This document shows, piece after piece, positions 39,429-54,900 of a stretch of 64,000 nucleotides of DNA. Origin of the DNA: Brasenia schreberi (taxonomy: Eukaryota > Streptophyta > Magnoliopsida > Nymphaeales > Cabombaceae); assembly GCA_036023115.1 (NCBI GenBank), contig JAYKKT010000086.1:13779501-13843500 (forward strand), given 5' to 3'. The notes beneath the pieces were generated by a model, which worked only from the letters and a program-made list of their open reading frames with translations, was not told the DNA's origin and did not search any database. Within the stretch, counting starts at the first letter, position 1, and the number at the start of each line of letters is the position of its first letter. Position numbers and translations under genes: made by a program.

Positions 39429-40300
39429 CCCCGATCGAAGACCGAAACGAGCAACAAGATTCCAATTTTAGTTCTGATAGAAACTCAGTCAGATCGATCT
39501 CCAATTTCAGACGAAACCCATCAAATCCGATCCGGTCATCGGTCTCAGAATTCCCAAGCAAATATAAAGCTGCAACGGCGATATACCTAACGCGAAAACA
39601 GGGGAAAAATAAGCACAGATCACCAAACATTTGAATTCGAGAATTCCAATCCGCAAACAAGAAAGCGGTCAATGAGATAGCATAAACTTCAGCATAACAA
39701 CGAATCACAGACTAAATCACCCGGATACCTAAAACGAGAACTACAATAAAGAAAAGGAAAGGAATCACAAATGATTAGAATTGTGACTCAACGATAAGCT
39801 GTGAAACCAACAAAAACCCACAAAGTTGAACACATTATGATGTCATTTGATGACTACCCACGAACACAAACAGATCCGGAACAATGACCCACAAAACCCT
39901 ACCGAAGAAGGCGAGACAAATCCGCAAATTGCAACCAGGAAATATGAGAAAAATACATCAATCGGCACCCCTCAACAAGCCTAACGCTGATGGATCTAAC
40001 CGAAAGAGAAGAAGTGAACGAGAAAAAGAAATATCATTTTCAAATCGGTTCTCGGTTCATGGCCGGTTTAAATCAAAGATCGATAGAACCACGTCCCGTC
40101 AAATTCCAGAAACTCAGACGACAAAATTAGCAATTACCAAGAAGTTCTTCTCGCTGAATTATCTACAGAATTCAACGTCTACCGAAACTCCTTTCGATGG
40201 CCAAAATCGAAATCCTAACTTCCCGAATAGAAAAGAGACGAGAAGGGGCACTGAGAGGGAACTCTGCACGCGCATGGATGTTGGTTAAAAGAAGGGCTGA
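39429..40300 (-). promoter_or_regulatory. Presumed 5' UTR and promoter of the PP2A B' gene
   Basis: Upstream of the ATG on the minus strand there are candidate donors (for example GCGTTAG/GTATATC near 39590) and an acceptor-like TTTCTATCAG near 39475. A 5' UTR intron is therefore likely. Start site and TATA box are not identified. Confidence 0.4.
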
Positions 40301-40602
40301 TTTTTCTATTAATATGTGAGAAGGATTTGAATTACCTCTTACATTGTCGTTAGCTCCCCAATTGCGCTTTTTGGAGTAGTAAGATTTAGGACCCTTCGTT
40401 TGATTTGTCATTTGCCTACTGTGATTTTAGATTAGATTTTAACAGTTATTCTTTGGGATTTACTAAGTTTTCTTTTCCTGATTCGTCTATTTACATATTT
40501 ACATTACTTCAGGACTAAATTTTCTATTTTCTCTCTTTATTGGTCGATCTTTTCTTTATTATACATCTTGAACGCGTTCATGTCCAAGTAGTGTTCCAAC
40601 GC

Positions 40603-40770
40603 TTGGTTGGTTCAAAGTGGTTAGAGTGCTGCTTTCCCTTGAGCAAGGTCTCGAGCTCGAATCTTGTGAATGGAGAAAACCAGCACTGGGAGAGCTTCAC
40701 CCCAAAAGTGGGCCCAACCTGAATTGAACCAGATCAGTCCGGGTCCATTCGGGTTCCAGATACAGTTAGT
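40603..40770 (+). mobile_element. tRNA-derived SINE
   Basis: An A box (gtggttagagtgctg, 40617-40631) and a B box (gagctcgaatc, 40653-40663) are followed by the body gagagcttcaccccaaaagt, similar in layout to plant Au-like SINEs. The 3' limit is uncertain and no TSD was established. Confidence 0.6.
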
Positions 40771-42390
40771 TTAGACCAACAAAAATAAATATCCAAGTAG
40801 TGTTTGTAGACGAGCTGAGTGAACCAAATAAAAGCTGTTTATGGTTAGTTCCTCAATTCAAAATCCTGTTTGTGTTAGGCTGGTACTAGTGAGCCCAAAT
40901 GCAACCCGGCACCAAGTCAAGTTAGGTAGACCCTCATCACTAATGACAAAAAGGTTATGTATAAATTATAAGGACGTTGGAAATGAGTCGGGGATGAGCT
41001 TTATATGACTTTCCCACCCCAACTTTTTATTGGACAAACTAAATTCTTAGCCAGAAACTAAGTTTTTTTTCTTATTATCTTATAGAATTGAAATATTATC
41101 ATTTATCACTTTATGCCCACTCAGTTTGATAACATGTATTATAGTACCACGCACGCCAAAGGGAAAAGCTGCTGTTCATTCAGGTTGAGCTCATAAAATT
41201 TAAGGATCTAACTCATGTTTGGCTCGTTTAATTCATACGCCAAACATGAACAAGCTCATCCTGAGCTGGATAACCATGAGCAGTTCAGTTGATTTATCAG
41301 CCTCCTATGTCCAAGGGAGTTTCTTTTATGGATTGTGGACATGCATTGCATTCGGGTCGTGTTCCATTGCAACTTTATATAGAAAACCATATAGAGAAAG
41401 TGAGTATCTCGTGTCACGGCGACATGATTTTGGGTCCAGATCGTGTTTTAAGTGTAAAACGGTGAGATATACACTTGTAGGCCGATGCAGAGCCAGGATA
41501 ATAATCCTATCCTAAGAGGAGCATGACACTGTCATGTTTAGGGGATATATATGCTAATGCATCTATGCTGCATGGAAACAGAAATGGAAGTGGATACGAA
41601 CATGGAAATGAGACACACAAAATGACAAATCTGCAGCCATTAAGAAATGGGGAAACAAATATGTATATATATTATATTATATTGTGTATTTAAAAAATAG
41701 AAAACCACATCTTTTAAAGTGCAAAGCTAAAAAATAATACAAAAAGCTCCCATCGAAGTTGAATTTTGGACCCTCTAAGGCTCTGACCAACTGAGCTATG
41801 GCAGCCAATGTGATTATTGTGATTTTTTTTAATATGGTCATTTTTCGAAAGCCAAAACTTTTTTTGGAAGTTTCGAATTTCAGTGTGGTGTTGAAACGGG
41901 GAAACATTGTCTCCCAAACGTTCCGCATCCTAGTGTTGCACTGCTTAATCCACAATTGAAGAGTTGTGCTTGAAATTAGCTTTAGATGTTCAGTTGGCTA
42001 GAAGTCACCTCCAACATTCGCCAATTTCAAAATCTGATACCTAATGTCATAAAAGTCACTGGTTGCTGCATTAGGGCAACAAGGCCCTACCAAGCAACCA
42101 GGTGGTTTGGCAAGTGAAAACCCACAAGCTCCAATAAGTAATAATGGTCTTTATGCCACACACTATTATTGTAAGTTGTTGGTGGCCACTATTGGCCCCA
42201 ATAACAACAACAATCATGAAATAGGGGAAGAAAACCCTCTTTTCGGATTTCATAAGTTGTTTTATAAAAGATAAAGTTTATTACAGAGCAAAATAATTTT
42301 TGCTTTTTGAAAAAGATATAAGTATCTCCCAGATAAATATAAAATTGCTTTAACAGAAAGCCCATAAAAGAAATCACAAGAAATGGAAAA

Positions 42391-42392
<2 letters not shown>
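40771..42392. other. Unrecognised intergenic DNA
   Basis: Apart from a tRNA-like relic at 41764-41807 nothing is recognised. The 5' LTR of Copia copy C must end at 42592, but its start cannot be placed. Confidence 0.4.
41764..41807 (-). tRNA. tRNA-like 5' half (relic or SINE head)
   Basis: The minus strand reads GGCTGCCATAGCTCAGTTGG, then TCAGAGC. It has a perfect A box and a GCTC/GAGC D stem. The anticodon stem and the matching 3' acceptor strand are absent, so it is not a functional tRNA. Confidence 0.4.

Positions 42393-42427
<35 letters not shown>
42393..42427. repeat. (TA)n microsatellite
   Basis: About 17 AT units. Confidence 0.9.
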
Positions 42428-42431
<4 letters not shown>

Positions 42432-43859
42432 AAGTAACAAATGAAAGATACAATATGCAACAAAAAGAAAAACAGGGCTTCTCGTGCGAAACTCTTGTGT
42501 GAAAACCGTGTTGCTTTCGAGCTTCATCAGAGTGTCTTCTAAGCAACTAAACATTCTAGCGATCATCTTAGACGAGACCTCCATCTCTTACATTGGTATC
42601 AGAGCTTGTATTTGATCATAGTATGCAAACATACAGTACATTGTTAGTGTTTTTTGAAAAGAAAGAGAAAATACGCTGAAAAGTTTTCTTGCGTAAGGTT
42701 TTTCTCTTATAAAAAAACCAAAGAGTAAGAACAAAGAAGAAGGAAAGAGGAAAAATAAAAAAATCTAATACTCCTGAATTGTCGGAAAAAGACTAGATAA
42801 GCAATCGGAAGACACCGGTCTCTTTGGCCTAAGATTGGCGGAAAAAAAGAACCTATAAAGGAAATGAAAAGGTGGACTCTGAACGCCCCTCTCTCTTTCC
42901 CACTTCGTCTCTCTCCCTCTCCCTCTTTTCTCTCTTTCACCTGATATTGACGGAAAAAGGGAATCGGACAAAGAAAACGGAAACGCAACCTCTGATCGCC
43001 ACTCTCCCTTTCCCACTTTGTCTCTCTCCCTCTCCCTCACCATAGGCGATAAATCGCCCAGAGCACCAATTTCACGAGAACCGCTTAGGGCAATAGACTC
43101 AAAAGTCTATTTTGCCCTTAGATATTTGGTTAAATTATAGTCTATCACGAGATGAAATTACCAAAAAGTCTAAATATTTTTAAGTAAAAAGATTGTTTTG
43201 CCCCTCAATGAACAAAAAGACTTTTTTGTCTTCTAGAAATTTGTGGAAATTAACAAATAGTGACCTGTTTGAATTATGTTGTTGTCCCTCAATGTATTGA
43301 ATATACACAAGTCTGTCATTGCACGAAATAAAGAGCAAAATTACTATTCTGTCCCCGATCATTTTAGAAAATTACTGACAGGCTTGACATAGTCTTTTAT
43401 AGTTATGTCCTTGATTTTTTGAGAAAATTACCAAAATAGACAAAAGTTAAAATTAGAAGTTTGCCCTTGTAAAGAAATTACGTAAGTAGACAGAAAGTAA
43501 ATTTATTGTTCTATCCTAAGATTTGTTCTGTAATTACAAAAATTGTTTGAATCTTATATATTTCTAATATGGTATTTGTTTGTTATATAAAATTATTGTT
43601 TAGTGCTTGAAAATATTTACAGTTCAGTACTTCGATTTTGTGGATATTGCAATTTAGTGCTTGGCTATATTTTATTGTTGGATCCTTAGAAAGTGTCTTA
43701 TTTTCAATTATTTGTTGCATGTTTTTGTTTCTTATTTAAACCGTATAGACTCTCTATTTGTTGTTTTTGTCAAATTATTAAAAATAACTTCAAGAATTTG
43801 TATTTCTGAATTGGCAAAAACTTACTTAAATTTTAAAACATTAAAAAGGAGAATTTTGT

Positions 43860-45167
43860 TGGCCTTAACTTTAGAGGGTATTCATGATGTACTTAGAGAA
43901 ATCATTTTACCCCTATCCCAATTGCAACAAATGAAGGAAAAGAAAAATATAAAATATTTCTAAAGGATGACACTATAGCAAGGACTATTAACATAAATGG
44001 ATGGTGACTTGATTAGGGTATTCAAGAAATTCAAAACTGCAAAGGAGATATTTGTCTCTTTGTCCATAAAGTATGATATTACAGCTAAACTACATGGTCA
44101 ACTACTCCTTCAAAAATATAATTCTTATAAAATGAAAGAAGGTGATAATGTAGTTGAATATGTTAACCAAATATTGGTAATGACTAGAGATTTAGCTGTA
44201 GTGAAGTTAGTCATCTCTTAATCGATGCAGATATTCACTATCCTAAATAGTCTTCCCTTTCTTACAATATGGTAATCATAATCCTTATACTTATAAGATT
44301 TTTCTCTTTCTAAACTCACGTTAAAACTAGCAATTTAACAAAAATATATGAATAAAAATAAAATAGAAAAATTACTAGTTGCACAAAATGATTTAGGGTC
44401 AAACTCCAAAAAATAACTAGAACAAGAAGAAACCAAATAAGAATTTTGGTAAGAATAACAATAAGAAGGAAGGTCATTTTTTTAAGAAATCACAAAAATC
44501 TGCTTCTCGGATAAAGTGTTTCAATTGTGGTAAAATGGGATACTATAAACTAGATTGCTGCAATAAGAAGAACAACGATGAGAACGACTAATAACGTGGT
44601 CTAATAGAGAAGCTGGACATAATTTGTATCATTTCTAATTGCCTTTATATGGACTGCTCGATGACTGGTTGGTAGATCGACTCTTGAGGTTGGTTCTTTT
44701 AGAGTTTTTGTATAAGGTATACCAATTATACTTACTAATATATTGATTGTGTCCTCTATTAGGAGCAATATTGTGTCAGATGTTCCTTTGGTAAAGAAAG
44801 GGTTTGAGGTCAGGTTTGTTCCTAACAAATTTACTATAGGAAAACATGGCAAGAAAAAATTTTCAGGTTTATTTTATGTTGAGCATGGTTTGTTTAAACT
44901 GAATGAAAATGAAAATTCTTTTTTTACTTATATTGATTGTGTTTATGTAATTGATGTGAATGTATGACATAAACGCTTAGGGCATATATGTTTGAACAAG
45001 TTGAGAAAATTGAACAACTTTAATTTATTGCCTAGTTTTCATAAAAATACCTGCATACAAGAGAAAATGACAAAAAAATCATTTATCAAAGAAATAATTA
45101 TGGCAACAACTTTATTAAAAATCATTCACACCAAATGTATATTTCATAACCTTTATCGATCATTATT

Positions 45168-45223
<56 letters not shown>

Positions 45224-46545
45224 TGGCACATAAGTCTGAGACACTTAAGTTACTCAAAGAATATAAGTAAGAAGTTGAAAATCAATTAGGAAAGACAATC
45301 AAAGTCTTAAGGTCAGACCGAGGTGGTGAATAAATCTCTACAAAATTCTTAGAATACTATAAAGACTTTGGTATTACAAAGCAAAATACCATACCAAAAA
45401 CACCTCAACAAAATGGTGTAGCAGAGAAATATAACAGGACTTTATTGAATATGATGGTCCATATTAATAGATGTTTCTATTCTCAAGGTATTTTGGAGAG
45501 AAGTGATTTGTATAATTGTATATATTCTAAATAGAGTAGCATATAAGGTTGTATTCTCTACACAATATAATATGTGATTTGAGAGAAAACTAAGGTATTA
45601 AATAAGTCCTTGAGATGTGTATTTATAAGATATCCTAAAGGTTCTAAAAGATCTATTTTATCATAAGGACCATGTATTAATAGGAAGCAAGGATGTTGAA
45701 TTCTTAGAGGAGAGTAGGAATGATATCCTTGAGAATGATGATGAATGTATTGATAATCTAGTGGATCTAGATACATTGTTATTTGAACCTATAGGTAGTG
45801 ATGAAACTGAAACTTTAAGTAGACATAAAATACCTAGGATGATACCGTCGTACTTAAAAGATTATCACACTTACCTTGCAGAGGAAGTGTGCAATTATGT
45901 GGATTTAGATGAGTTGGTTGATAACCTAACATATCAGTAGGATATTGATTCATCCGAATTATTAGATCGGGAAAAGGCCATAGATGAGGAAATTGAATCT
46001 ATTGATATAAACCAAGTTTGAGAATTGACTAATTTGCCAAAATAAATGAAAGTCATTGGTTGTAAATGAGTTCTGAAAAAGAAATACAGAATCGATAGAA
46101 CAATTGATAAAGTTAAGGTGAGGTTGGTTGAAAAAGGATTCTTACAAAATGAGGAGATAAATTATGTTAAGACATATTCTTCAGTTGCAAAATTTTAATG
46201 CATTAGAATTATTTTTGCTATTTCAGTATATTATGATTTGGATTTACACCAGTTAGATGTAAAAATTGCCTTTCTAAATGGAGACTTAGATAAAATCATT
46301 TATATGCAACAACTAGAAGGGTATGTTGTTAAAGTTCAGGAAGACAAAACATATAAGTTGAAAAACCCCCTATATAACCTTAAACAGTCACCTCGTAAAT
46401 AGTATTTGATCTTTCAAAATATCATTCCATAACTTGGGTTTGTGGTTAATGAACTTGACCACTTTGTATATGTTTGGAATAGTGGGAGTTACTTTGTTAT
46501 TTTATCGTTATACGTAAATGATATATTATTGACTGGAAATGATAA
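43860..46545 (+). pseudogene. Copia copy C gag-pol remnant
   Basis: Gag at about 43862-44221 (DLIRVFKKFKTAKEIFVSL, YNSYKMKEGDNVVEYVNQIL). The zinc knuckle at 44516-44560 reads CFNCGKMGYYKLDC, with Tyr replacing the His ligand. Pre-integrase is at 44743-44967. The integrase shows LRSDRGGE and TPQQNGVAEKYNRTLL (about 45310-45450), with a (TA)n tract inserted upstream. RT runs 46020-46545 (YDLDLHQLDVKIAFLNGDLD); its catalytic box reads YVNDILLTGND, where the family has YVDDILL, so the first Asp is lost. Numerous stops are present. Confidence 0.82.
45170..45221. repeat. (TA)n microsatellite inside Copia copy C
   Basis: About 26 TA units lie within the integrase-coding region, between the pre-integrase zinc-binding part and the core. 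Confidence 0.95.
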
Positions 46546-46547
46546 TG

Positions 46548-46882
46548 AGAAGCGTTCAAATTTTGGGGCCTAAAGAATTGGGTGAAACAAGTGTGTTGCT
46601 CAAATTTGGGGCCTAAAACAGTATATGTTTTAAATATCTGAAAAAATTTGGGTCCTCCTGCAAAATCGATTCTAAAACAAGCTGAAAATTTTAGGGCCAA
46701 AAGAGGTTGTTTTAGTGGTCCTTTATTTTCTTTATGAAGCCTTAGTGGTCTTACGTAGTAACAATCCTTGCTTGTGGAAAGCTTTGATTTACCAAGATAA
46801 ATCCCACTTCCAGGCCACCTTCTCTTACCTTACGTATGAGGCTAATCCAAATGATACATTCTTTTGGTCTCCCCCTCAGCAG

Positions 46883-46883
<1 letters not shown>
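46548..46883. other. Unrecognised DNA with aaatttggggcct repeats
   Basis: The motif aaatttggggcctaaa occurs twice (about 46558 and 46602) with weaker forms nearby. This may be the end of another transposon that truncated Copia copy C. No terminus was identified. Confidence 0.35.
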
Positions 46884-46961
<78 letters not shown>

Positions 46962-47054
46962 CACATATATATATATATATATGTATGTATGTATATATGT
47001 ATGTATATATATATATATATGTATGTATGTATATATATATATATATATATATAT
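46884..47054. repeat. Long (TA)n/(TATG)n microsatellite
   Basis: An AT-dinucleotide tract of about 70 bp is followed by mixed (TATG)n/(TA)n. Open frames over it are artefacts. Confidence 0.95.
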
Positions 47055-47589
47055 GAAAACCGGATCTTGCACACCTTGTCATGTCTACTCATTGTTTTTC
47101 GGTGGCACGAGTATAATTTAAAAAATATAAGTGTTTTCATAAAAACATAAAAGATAATATTGTTACACTTATATCTTCAAAAGATAATGAGTAAGAATGA
47201 GCAACATATTGGATTCAATCTCTTTTTCTCTATATATATGAATGTGTCTCTCTCTATATATGAATGTATTGTATACTTATATATATATATATATATATGC
47301 ATGTACTTTACACTTATAGTAGTAAATAGTCGTGCCTTCTATTTACCTTTTGGAAGATCAATATTATTTAAAAAGATAAGATTGTTTGAAAAATACAAAA
47401 AACAATTTTATTATACCACTTTTGTAATGCCCACAGAACCAAATTCTATGGACCATTGACAATTCAATGGTGGTATAACCCAATAAAATTAAATTAGAGT
47501 CAACATTTATTTATAATCAAAGTTCAAGTACACATGGTGGTATAATTAAAGTAGTAAAACTATTTAGAAACTATATTTTTCATGGTGAT
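47055..47589. other. Unrecognised intergenic DNA
   Basis: AT-rich with small simple repeats near 47230-47300. No gene is recognised. Confidence 0.4.
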
Positions 47590-48770
47590 GTTAGGTGCAC
47601 TATCCCCAATGCTACAACCTCTATAATCCTCTCAATGCCTCTACTGACTCTATCCTATAATATTATAAAATATGAGCACAAACAATCATGCTTGTACATC
47701 TTTTTACATCTATAAACACACTAAAGATATGTATATTTCAAATCATACATCATATAAGCTAAAAATTTATATCACAGATCAAATCAACACCATAAACTTA
47801 AATATGCATGCATAATTAAACACACCTCAATAATGCAAATTTAATTTTGATATGAGGACGACTGTCATGTCCAACCACAATCACGTAGTAGGAGGTCCCC
47901 GGTCCCTCTGAATAGCATAGGCTGATCGAGTCCTGAACCTTGATGGACTATAAAACAACGTAACAAGCCCTATCCCTTGGTCTATAAGGCAACAGTTTTC
48001 AAAAACCACACAAGTAAGGTCATGCTTTAATACAATTATGTAAACAAATCCAAAGTCATATCTAATCACCTGAGACATCTCCCAGTCTCGATCCATTCGT
48101 AATAATGGTCTATATCATATTTTCATCTTTATGTATCAAGACCGTATACCAAATCCAAATCCAAATCCAAATCCAAATCCAAAACTATTTTCTTTTAAAA
48201 CACTTACTACTCTCATTGGTTTACTATATGACTCAATGTGTCTCTCAACATAAGTATATCATACAACAAGACACGAGCTGCTAAGTACATGCTATAAGTG
48301 GACACGCATGATCAACAAAGTATTCAACGGATTAACATCAACCAACACACCCATTTGAGAATCCATAACCCTTTTATTCCAATGATGCAACACATTTCAA
48401 CAATCAGAATTACGGACCATGACTCAATGTAGGTTGATGTTTCATTAGTCAGCACTATTGAATATAACAACCTACGTGTCCCATACCGCCACAAATCCAT
48501 ATCCAACAATGTTCACTCACACTTAAGCACACTCATGCAATACGTTAATGCAAATAATAAAGCAATTTCCAATATACACTTTAATTAGACCAATAATCAT
48601 TTAAAGACATTTGCAAGATAATTTTTAATCATATATATTATTTAAAATAAATCTTAACTATCTCTAGCATGTATATAAAAAGGGAACACATCCACCTATC
48701 TATCGCTTATATATAGATCCAAATCCTACATTACTTATCCCTTTAAATCACTCTTATTAACAATTCTATC
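47590..48770 (+). repeat. Dispersed repeat, copy 2 (about 1.2 kb)
   Basis: This aligns in the same orientation with 7225-8440 and shares its block order. It contains a hexamer array, (ATCCAA)n, at 48150-48183 that copy 1 has only as a single unit. Confidence 0.7.
48150..48183. repeat. (ATCCAA)n array
   Basis: About five and a half copies of a hexamer lie within dispersed repeat copy 2. Confidence 0.9.
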
Positions 48771-49814
48771 TAGATCATTTGCCGTTGTTGTTTTATCCAT
48801 ATTTTTTTATTCCTTCTGGCTCTAAAAGACTACCGCCTGCATTATAAATTCTTTCTGACGTTTCTCATTGTTTTGGTGATTGAGTTTCTCCAAGAAGAGA
48901 AGGTTATAGATTTCTTCTGTATCAGACATTGTTTATTGATTTGTGGTATTATGTGGATGGGAGTGGTCCGTCTGTTTCATCGGTTTAGATGTATTGAACT
49001 GTCACGAGGCTTTCGTGATTATATTTTTGTACATGTTTCAATTTACTAATCTGAAGTTGGTGATGTAGCTTTAAGATTTGTATCTTATTAATAAACTTCT
49101 ATATTTGTGGGAGTAAATTTTGTTTCTTTGAGTTTATAAAATAATCTTAGAGGAGATAGGTTGATCGTTTGCTTGATTTAGATGTTTTAATTAATTTTCA
49201 CTAATTCCTTCTGTGCTCCTAGTTCGGTGGTTCTCTTTCCTTGATTCTATTGATTTTCATCAACGCGACCTCTCTCTCTCTCGTGTGTGTCGAGTTGGTT
49301 GATCTTGTTGGCTTCGGTGAGTGACGCCTCACCTTGCCCACTAATAGGTCTGCCACAGTTTGGTGGTCACAGAGCATATGGCCTGTCAAAGGTCTTAGTT
49401 TACCGATTGAGACACCTGTATCGTTTTCACCTATTTTTGGTATATGGTACACGATACACACCTTAGATACCAGTCCAGCCATTTGTATCATCTTAACGTA
49501 TTTATCGGCATATAGTCCACACCTTGGTCCATATCGTGTTATTTTGATCTTTACTATTTTTTAATAGATTTGGACTTTCTTATAATAGTTTCTCTTCATT
49601 AAGTAAAGAGTAATAACCTTCAAAACAAATGGTTACCATGGGTTTGATGTAATATTCACCACAATGTTTTTATCGCTTCTTTCCGTCGCCGCTTTCACAA
49701 TGCAAGGAACATAATTATCTTTATTATGTAACTAGACAAATATCTCCTTTAATTTCCATGTTTTCCCCAAGTTTTCCATGTATTGAGCTTAACTTGCAAC
49801 GATCTTTTCAGTAA
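48771..49814. other. Region upstream of the GH3 pseudogene
   Basis: The bases before the GH3 ATG, gatcttttcag, look like a 3' splice site, so the region may include a 5' UTR intron and the former promoter. No other gene is recognised. Confidence 0.35.
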
Positions 49815-51209
<1,395 letters not shown>

Positions 51210-51924
51210 ACGTTAGTGCCTAGCTATCCTTTGAAATTTAATTTGGATTTGTATTCATGTTTTTCATGGCTTCTGTTTCCCTGTGATTGTTCTGCAGTTT
51301 AAAAAACTTATTAAATCCATGAGGGCTCTCCAATAATTAGACACGTATTCAACTGACGAGTTCCAATTCGGGGTGTATTACACATAAAAAGTTATGCAAT
51401 TTGACTGGGTTTACTTGCTGATCTTTGACTCAAACTTGCCTTTTTCAACAACTGAGAGGTTTAAGCTAGATATGCATGCCCAGGGAATCAAACTCCCCTT
51501 CGTCCTGAGGAGTAAGAGGCCTACAAAATGGGCTAACGCACAATGTGACTCCAGTCTTAATTAAGAAAGGTAAAGAAAAAGGTCGGGTATGGCCTCATGG
51601 TTGCTGCCTTACCCACAAGGACAGGTAGAAGGCTTTTCTTTTTCTGTTTTTTTGGTAATGGGGCCTGTACAGGATGCCCCCTTTCCAAATTCTAACTCAA
51701 ACAACATTCTTAAAATTAAATTGTTAAGATAACCTAATCTTGAATTTTTAAAGGTTAACTATTTGAAATATCAAATGCGCGACATTGCTCGAAAATGTGC
51801 TTGTCAAGTACACACGTATATTTATTAAGAATGACAGAGTTTTCCTAAAGTGTATATACTTTTCAAAGACCCTCATTCAATTTTCTATGAAGAACGATAA
51901 AAAGCTTAAAATTCGAATAAAAAA
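51210..51924. other. Unrecognised DNA, with a possible SINE
   Basis: On the minus strand GAGTTTGATTCCC (51496-51484) resembles a Pol III B box, with CGTTAGCCCATTTTG upstream as a weak A box. GH3 exons do not continue here. Confidence 0.35.
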
Positions 51925-51932
51925 AGCATAGA

Positions 51933-54900
51933 CAACAACAACAACAACAACAACAAAGCCTTTTCCCATACTAGACGGGGTCGGCTACATGGATTCTTTG
52001 TTTCCACATATCCCTCTCGTGTGCCATGTTAGCAGTTAACTCCCAATAAGCTAGATCATTCTTTATTGTTTCTTTCCAACACCTTTGTGGTCGTCCTCTA
52101 CCTCTTTTAATACTTTTCAAATTTAGTTTTTCGTACCTTTCTTACAGGTTCTTCTTTTGATCTTCTTTCTATATATCCAAACCATCTTAAACGATGTTCT
52201 CTCATTTTATCCTCTATTGGTGCTACTCCTAATTTGTTTCTAATAACCTCATTATGTATACGGTCTTTTCTTGTATGACCACTCATCCATCTCAACATCT
52301 TCATTTCTGTTACAAACATCTTTTGTATATGTTGATGATTAACTGCCCAACACTCAGAACCATAAAACATGGCAGGCCTAATTGCTGCTCTATAATATTT
52401 ACCTTTTAATTTTAATGGTATCTTTTTATCACAAAGAATACCTGATGCTCCTCTCCATTTTAACCAAACAGCATTAATTCTATGTGTAACATCTCCATCA
52501 ATTCTTCCATCACTCTCAAAAATTGACCCTAGATATTTAAAACTTTCCTTTTGGAGAATGCAATGTGTGCCAATTTTAATTTATATGTCCTCTGAAGTAA
52601 CCAGATGATCAAACTTACATTCCATATATTCTGTCTTTGTTCTACTAAGTCGGAGGCCTTTGCTTTCTAATGTTTCTCTCCATAGTTCCAATTTTCTATT
52701 AACTTTTTCCTTAGACTCCTCCACTAATACAATGTCATCTGCAAATAACATACACCAAGGTACTTCATCTTGAATATATTTTGTTAACTCATCCATCACC
52801 ATTATAAATAAGTATAGACTTAAAGTTGATCCTTGATGTAACCCAATATTAACTTCAAAGAAGTCTGTCGTTCCTTCATGAGTCCTCACACATGTTTTTG
52901 CACCATCATACATGTCTCTTATAAGGTTAATATATGTCAATGGGATACCTCTTTTTTCCAAAGTTCTCCAAAGAACCTCCCTTGGTACCCTATCATAAGC
53001 TTTTTCTAGATCAATAAATATCATGTGAAGGTCTTTCTTTTTTGCTCTAAAATGTTTCATAAGACGTCTCAAAAGGTGAATCGCTTCAATAGTAGATCTG
53101 CCTGGCATGAATCCAAATTGGTTCTCTGTTGTACTTGATACTTGTCTTAACCTACATTCGATAATTCTTTCCCATAATTTCATAGTATGACTCATTAACA
53201 TGATACCTCGATAATTCGCACAATTTTGAATGTCTCCCTTGTTCTTATATATGGGTATAAGTGTACTTGCTCTCCATTCCTCATGCATCTTTTGGTTTTT
53301 CCATATTTCATTAAATAGTCTTGTGAGCCAAGTGATTCCTATTTCTCCTAGTATTTTCCAAACTTCTATTGGAATATTATCTGGTCCTACCGATTTACCA
53401 CCCTTCGTATAAGAGCCTCTTTGACTTCATTCTTTTGAATACGTCGGTAGAAATTATGGTTTATATACTTTTCTGACTTGGCTAAATCTCCTAAATTAAT
53501 ACTAACATCTTTGTTTTCATTAAAAAGATTATAAAAATAGTTTTCCATCTATTTCTTATATCATCATTTGCCACTAGAATTTTTTCATCCTCCTCTTTTA
53601 TGCATCTAACATAATTAAGATCTTTAGTTTTCTTATCTCTAGCCCTAGCTATCCTAAAAATATCTCTTTCACCCTCTTTTGACTTGAGTTTTTTTATATA
53701 AGTCCTCTCAAATCTTAACTTTTGCTTCACTAACGGCCTTTTTCGCTTCCTTCTTTGCTTTCTTATAAGCTTCTAAAGTTTCACTAGTTTTCTTAGCATA
53801 ATGTAATTTGTAACATGCCCTCTTTGCCTTGATTTTATTTTATACTACTTCACTCCACCACCAAGCTTCTTTTTGTGCTGGTACACCTCCCTTAGATACC
53901 TCTAACACATCTTTTGCCACTTTCCTAATATGTACAGTCATATTGTTCCACATATCACAGGGTGTGCCAACATAATTTCAAATATCTCCTTGAAGGACTT
54001 TCTGTTTAAATATATCTTCTTTCTCGCTTTTGAGGTTCCACCATTTAGTCCGAATAGCTTGATGCACTCTTTTCTTCTTTGTCTATTTTTTTATTTGTAA
54101 ATCCATAACTAAAAGTCGATGTTGGGTGGTTAAGCTTTCTCCTGCAATTACCTTACAATCTTTACAACACGCTCTATCTTTTTTTCTACAAATAAAGTAA
54201 TCAATTTGTGTTCGTAATAAGCCACTCTTATAAGTAATTAAATGTTCATCTCGCTTTTTGAAGATTGTATTGACTATAAAGAGATTAAATGCCATAGAAA
54301 AATTTAAAATCTCCCTACCTTCCTCATTCATATCCCCAAAACCAAAGTTTCCATGAATCCCTTGATATCCTAATGCCTCTTTACCTAGATGTCCATTTAA
54401 ATCTCCTCCTAAACAAATCATCTCCCTTTGTGGAATCTTTTGAAACACCTTATCTAACTCTTCCCAAAAAACTGTCTTTATACTATCTTCTAGTCCTACT
54501 TGTGGTGCGTAAGCACAAACTATATTCAAAACCTCTACTCCTAATACTAATTTCAACGTCATGATTCGGTCACCATATCGTTGTATGTCTACTACACTCT
54601 CCTTTAAATATTTATTTATAATAATACCAACTCTGTTTTGAGTCTTTTCTTTACCTGAGTACCATAATTTAAAACCTTTATCCTCTATCTCTTTTGCTTT
54701 TTCTCCAACCCATTTTGTGTCTTGTAAACATAGAATATGAATCTTTCTCCGAATCATAGTATCTACCACCTCCATTAGCTTACCCGATAATGTTCCAATA
54801 TCCCAAGAACCAATACAAATCTTATTATCTAGGACTAGCTTCCTTATCCCCCGCATCCGTTCATAATCAAAATGCGGAGACCCTCTCTGAAAAATTTTCA

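Larger units (their letters stand above)
42594..46547 (+). mobile_element. Ty1/Copia LTR retrotransposon, copy C (3'-truncated)
   Basis: It begins at a perfect tRNA-Met-i primer-binding site, tggtatcagagc (42594-42605), one base after ...cttaca, which marks the end of a 5' LTR. A leader like that of copy A follows, with runs such as aaaagtctattttgccc. Then gag, zinc knuckle, pre-integrase, integrase and RT up to the catalytic box are seen. It stops at 46547, where unrelated DNA starts, so RNase H and the 3' LTR are lost. Confidence 0.8.

Noticed and set aside
41764..41807. Possible functional tRNA gene
   Set aside because: Only the acceptor 5' strand and D arm are present; the anticodon and T stems do not pair.
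42707..43043. Minus-strand Arg/Glu-rich frames in Copia copy C leader
   Set aside because: They are antisense to the element and come from TCTCCC-type low-complexity DNA.
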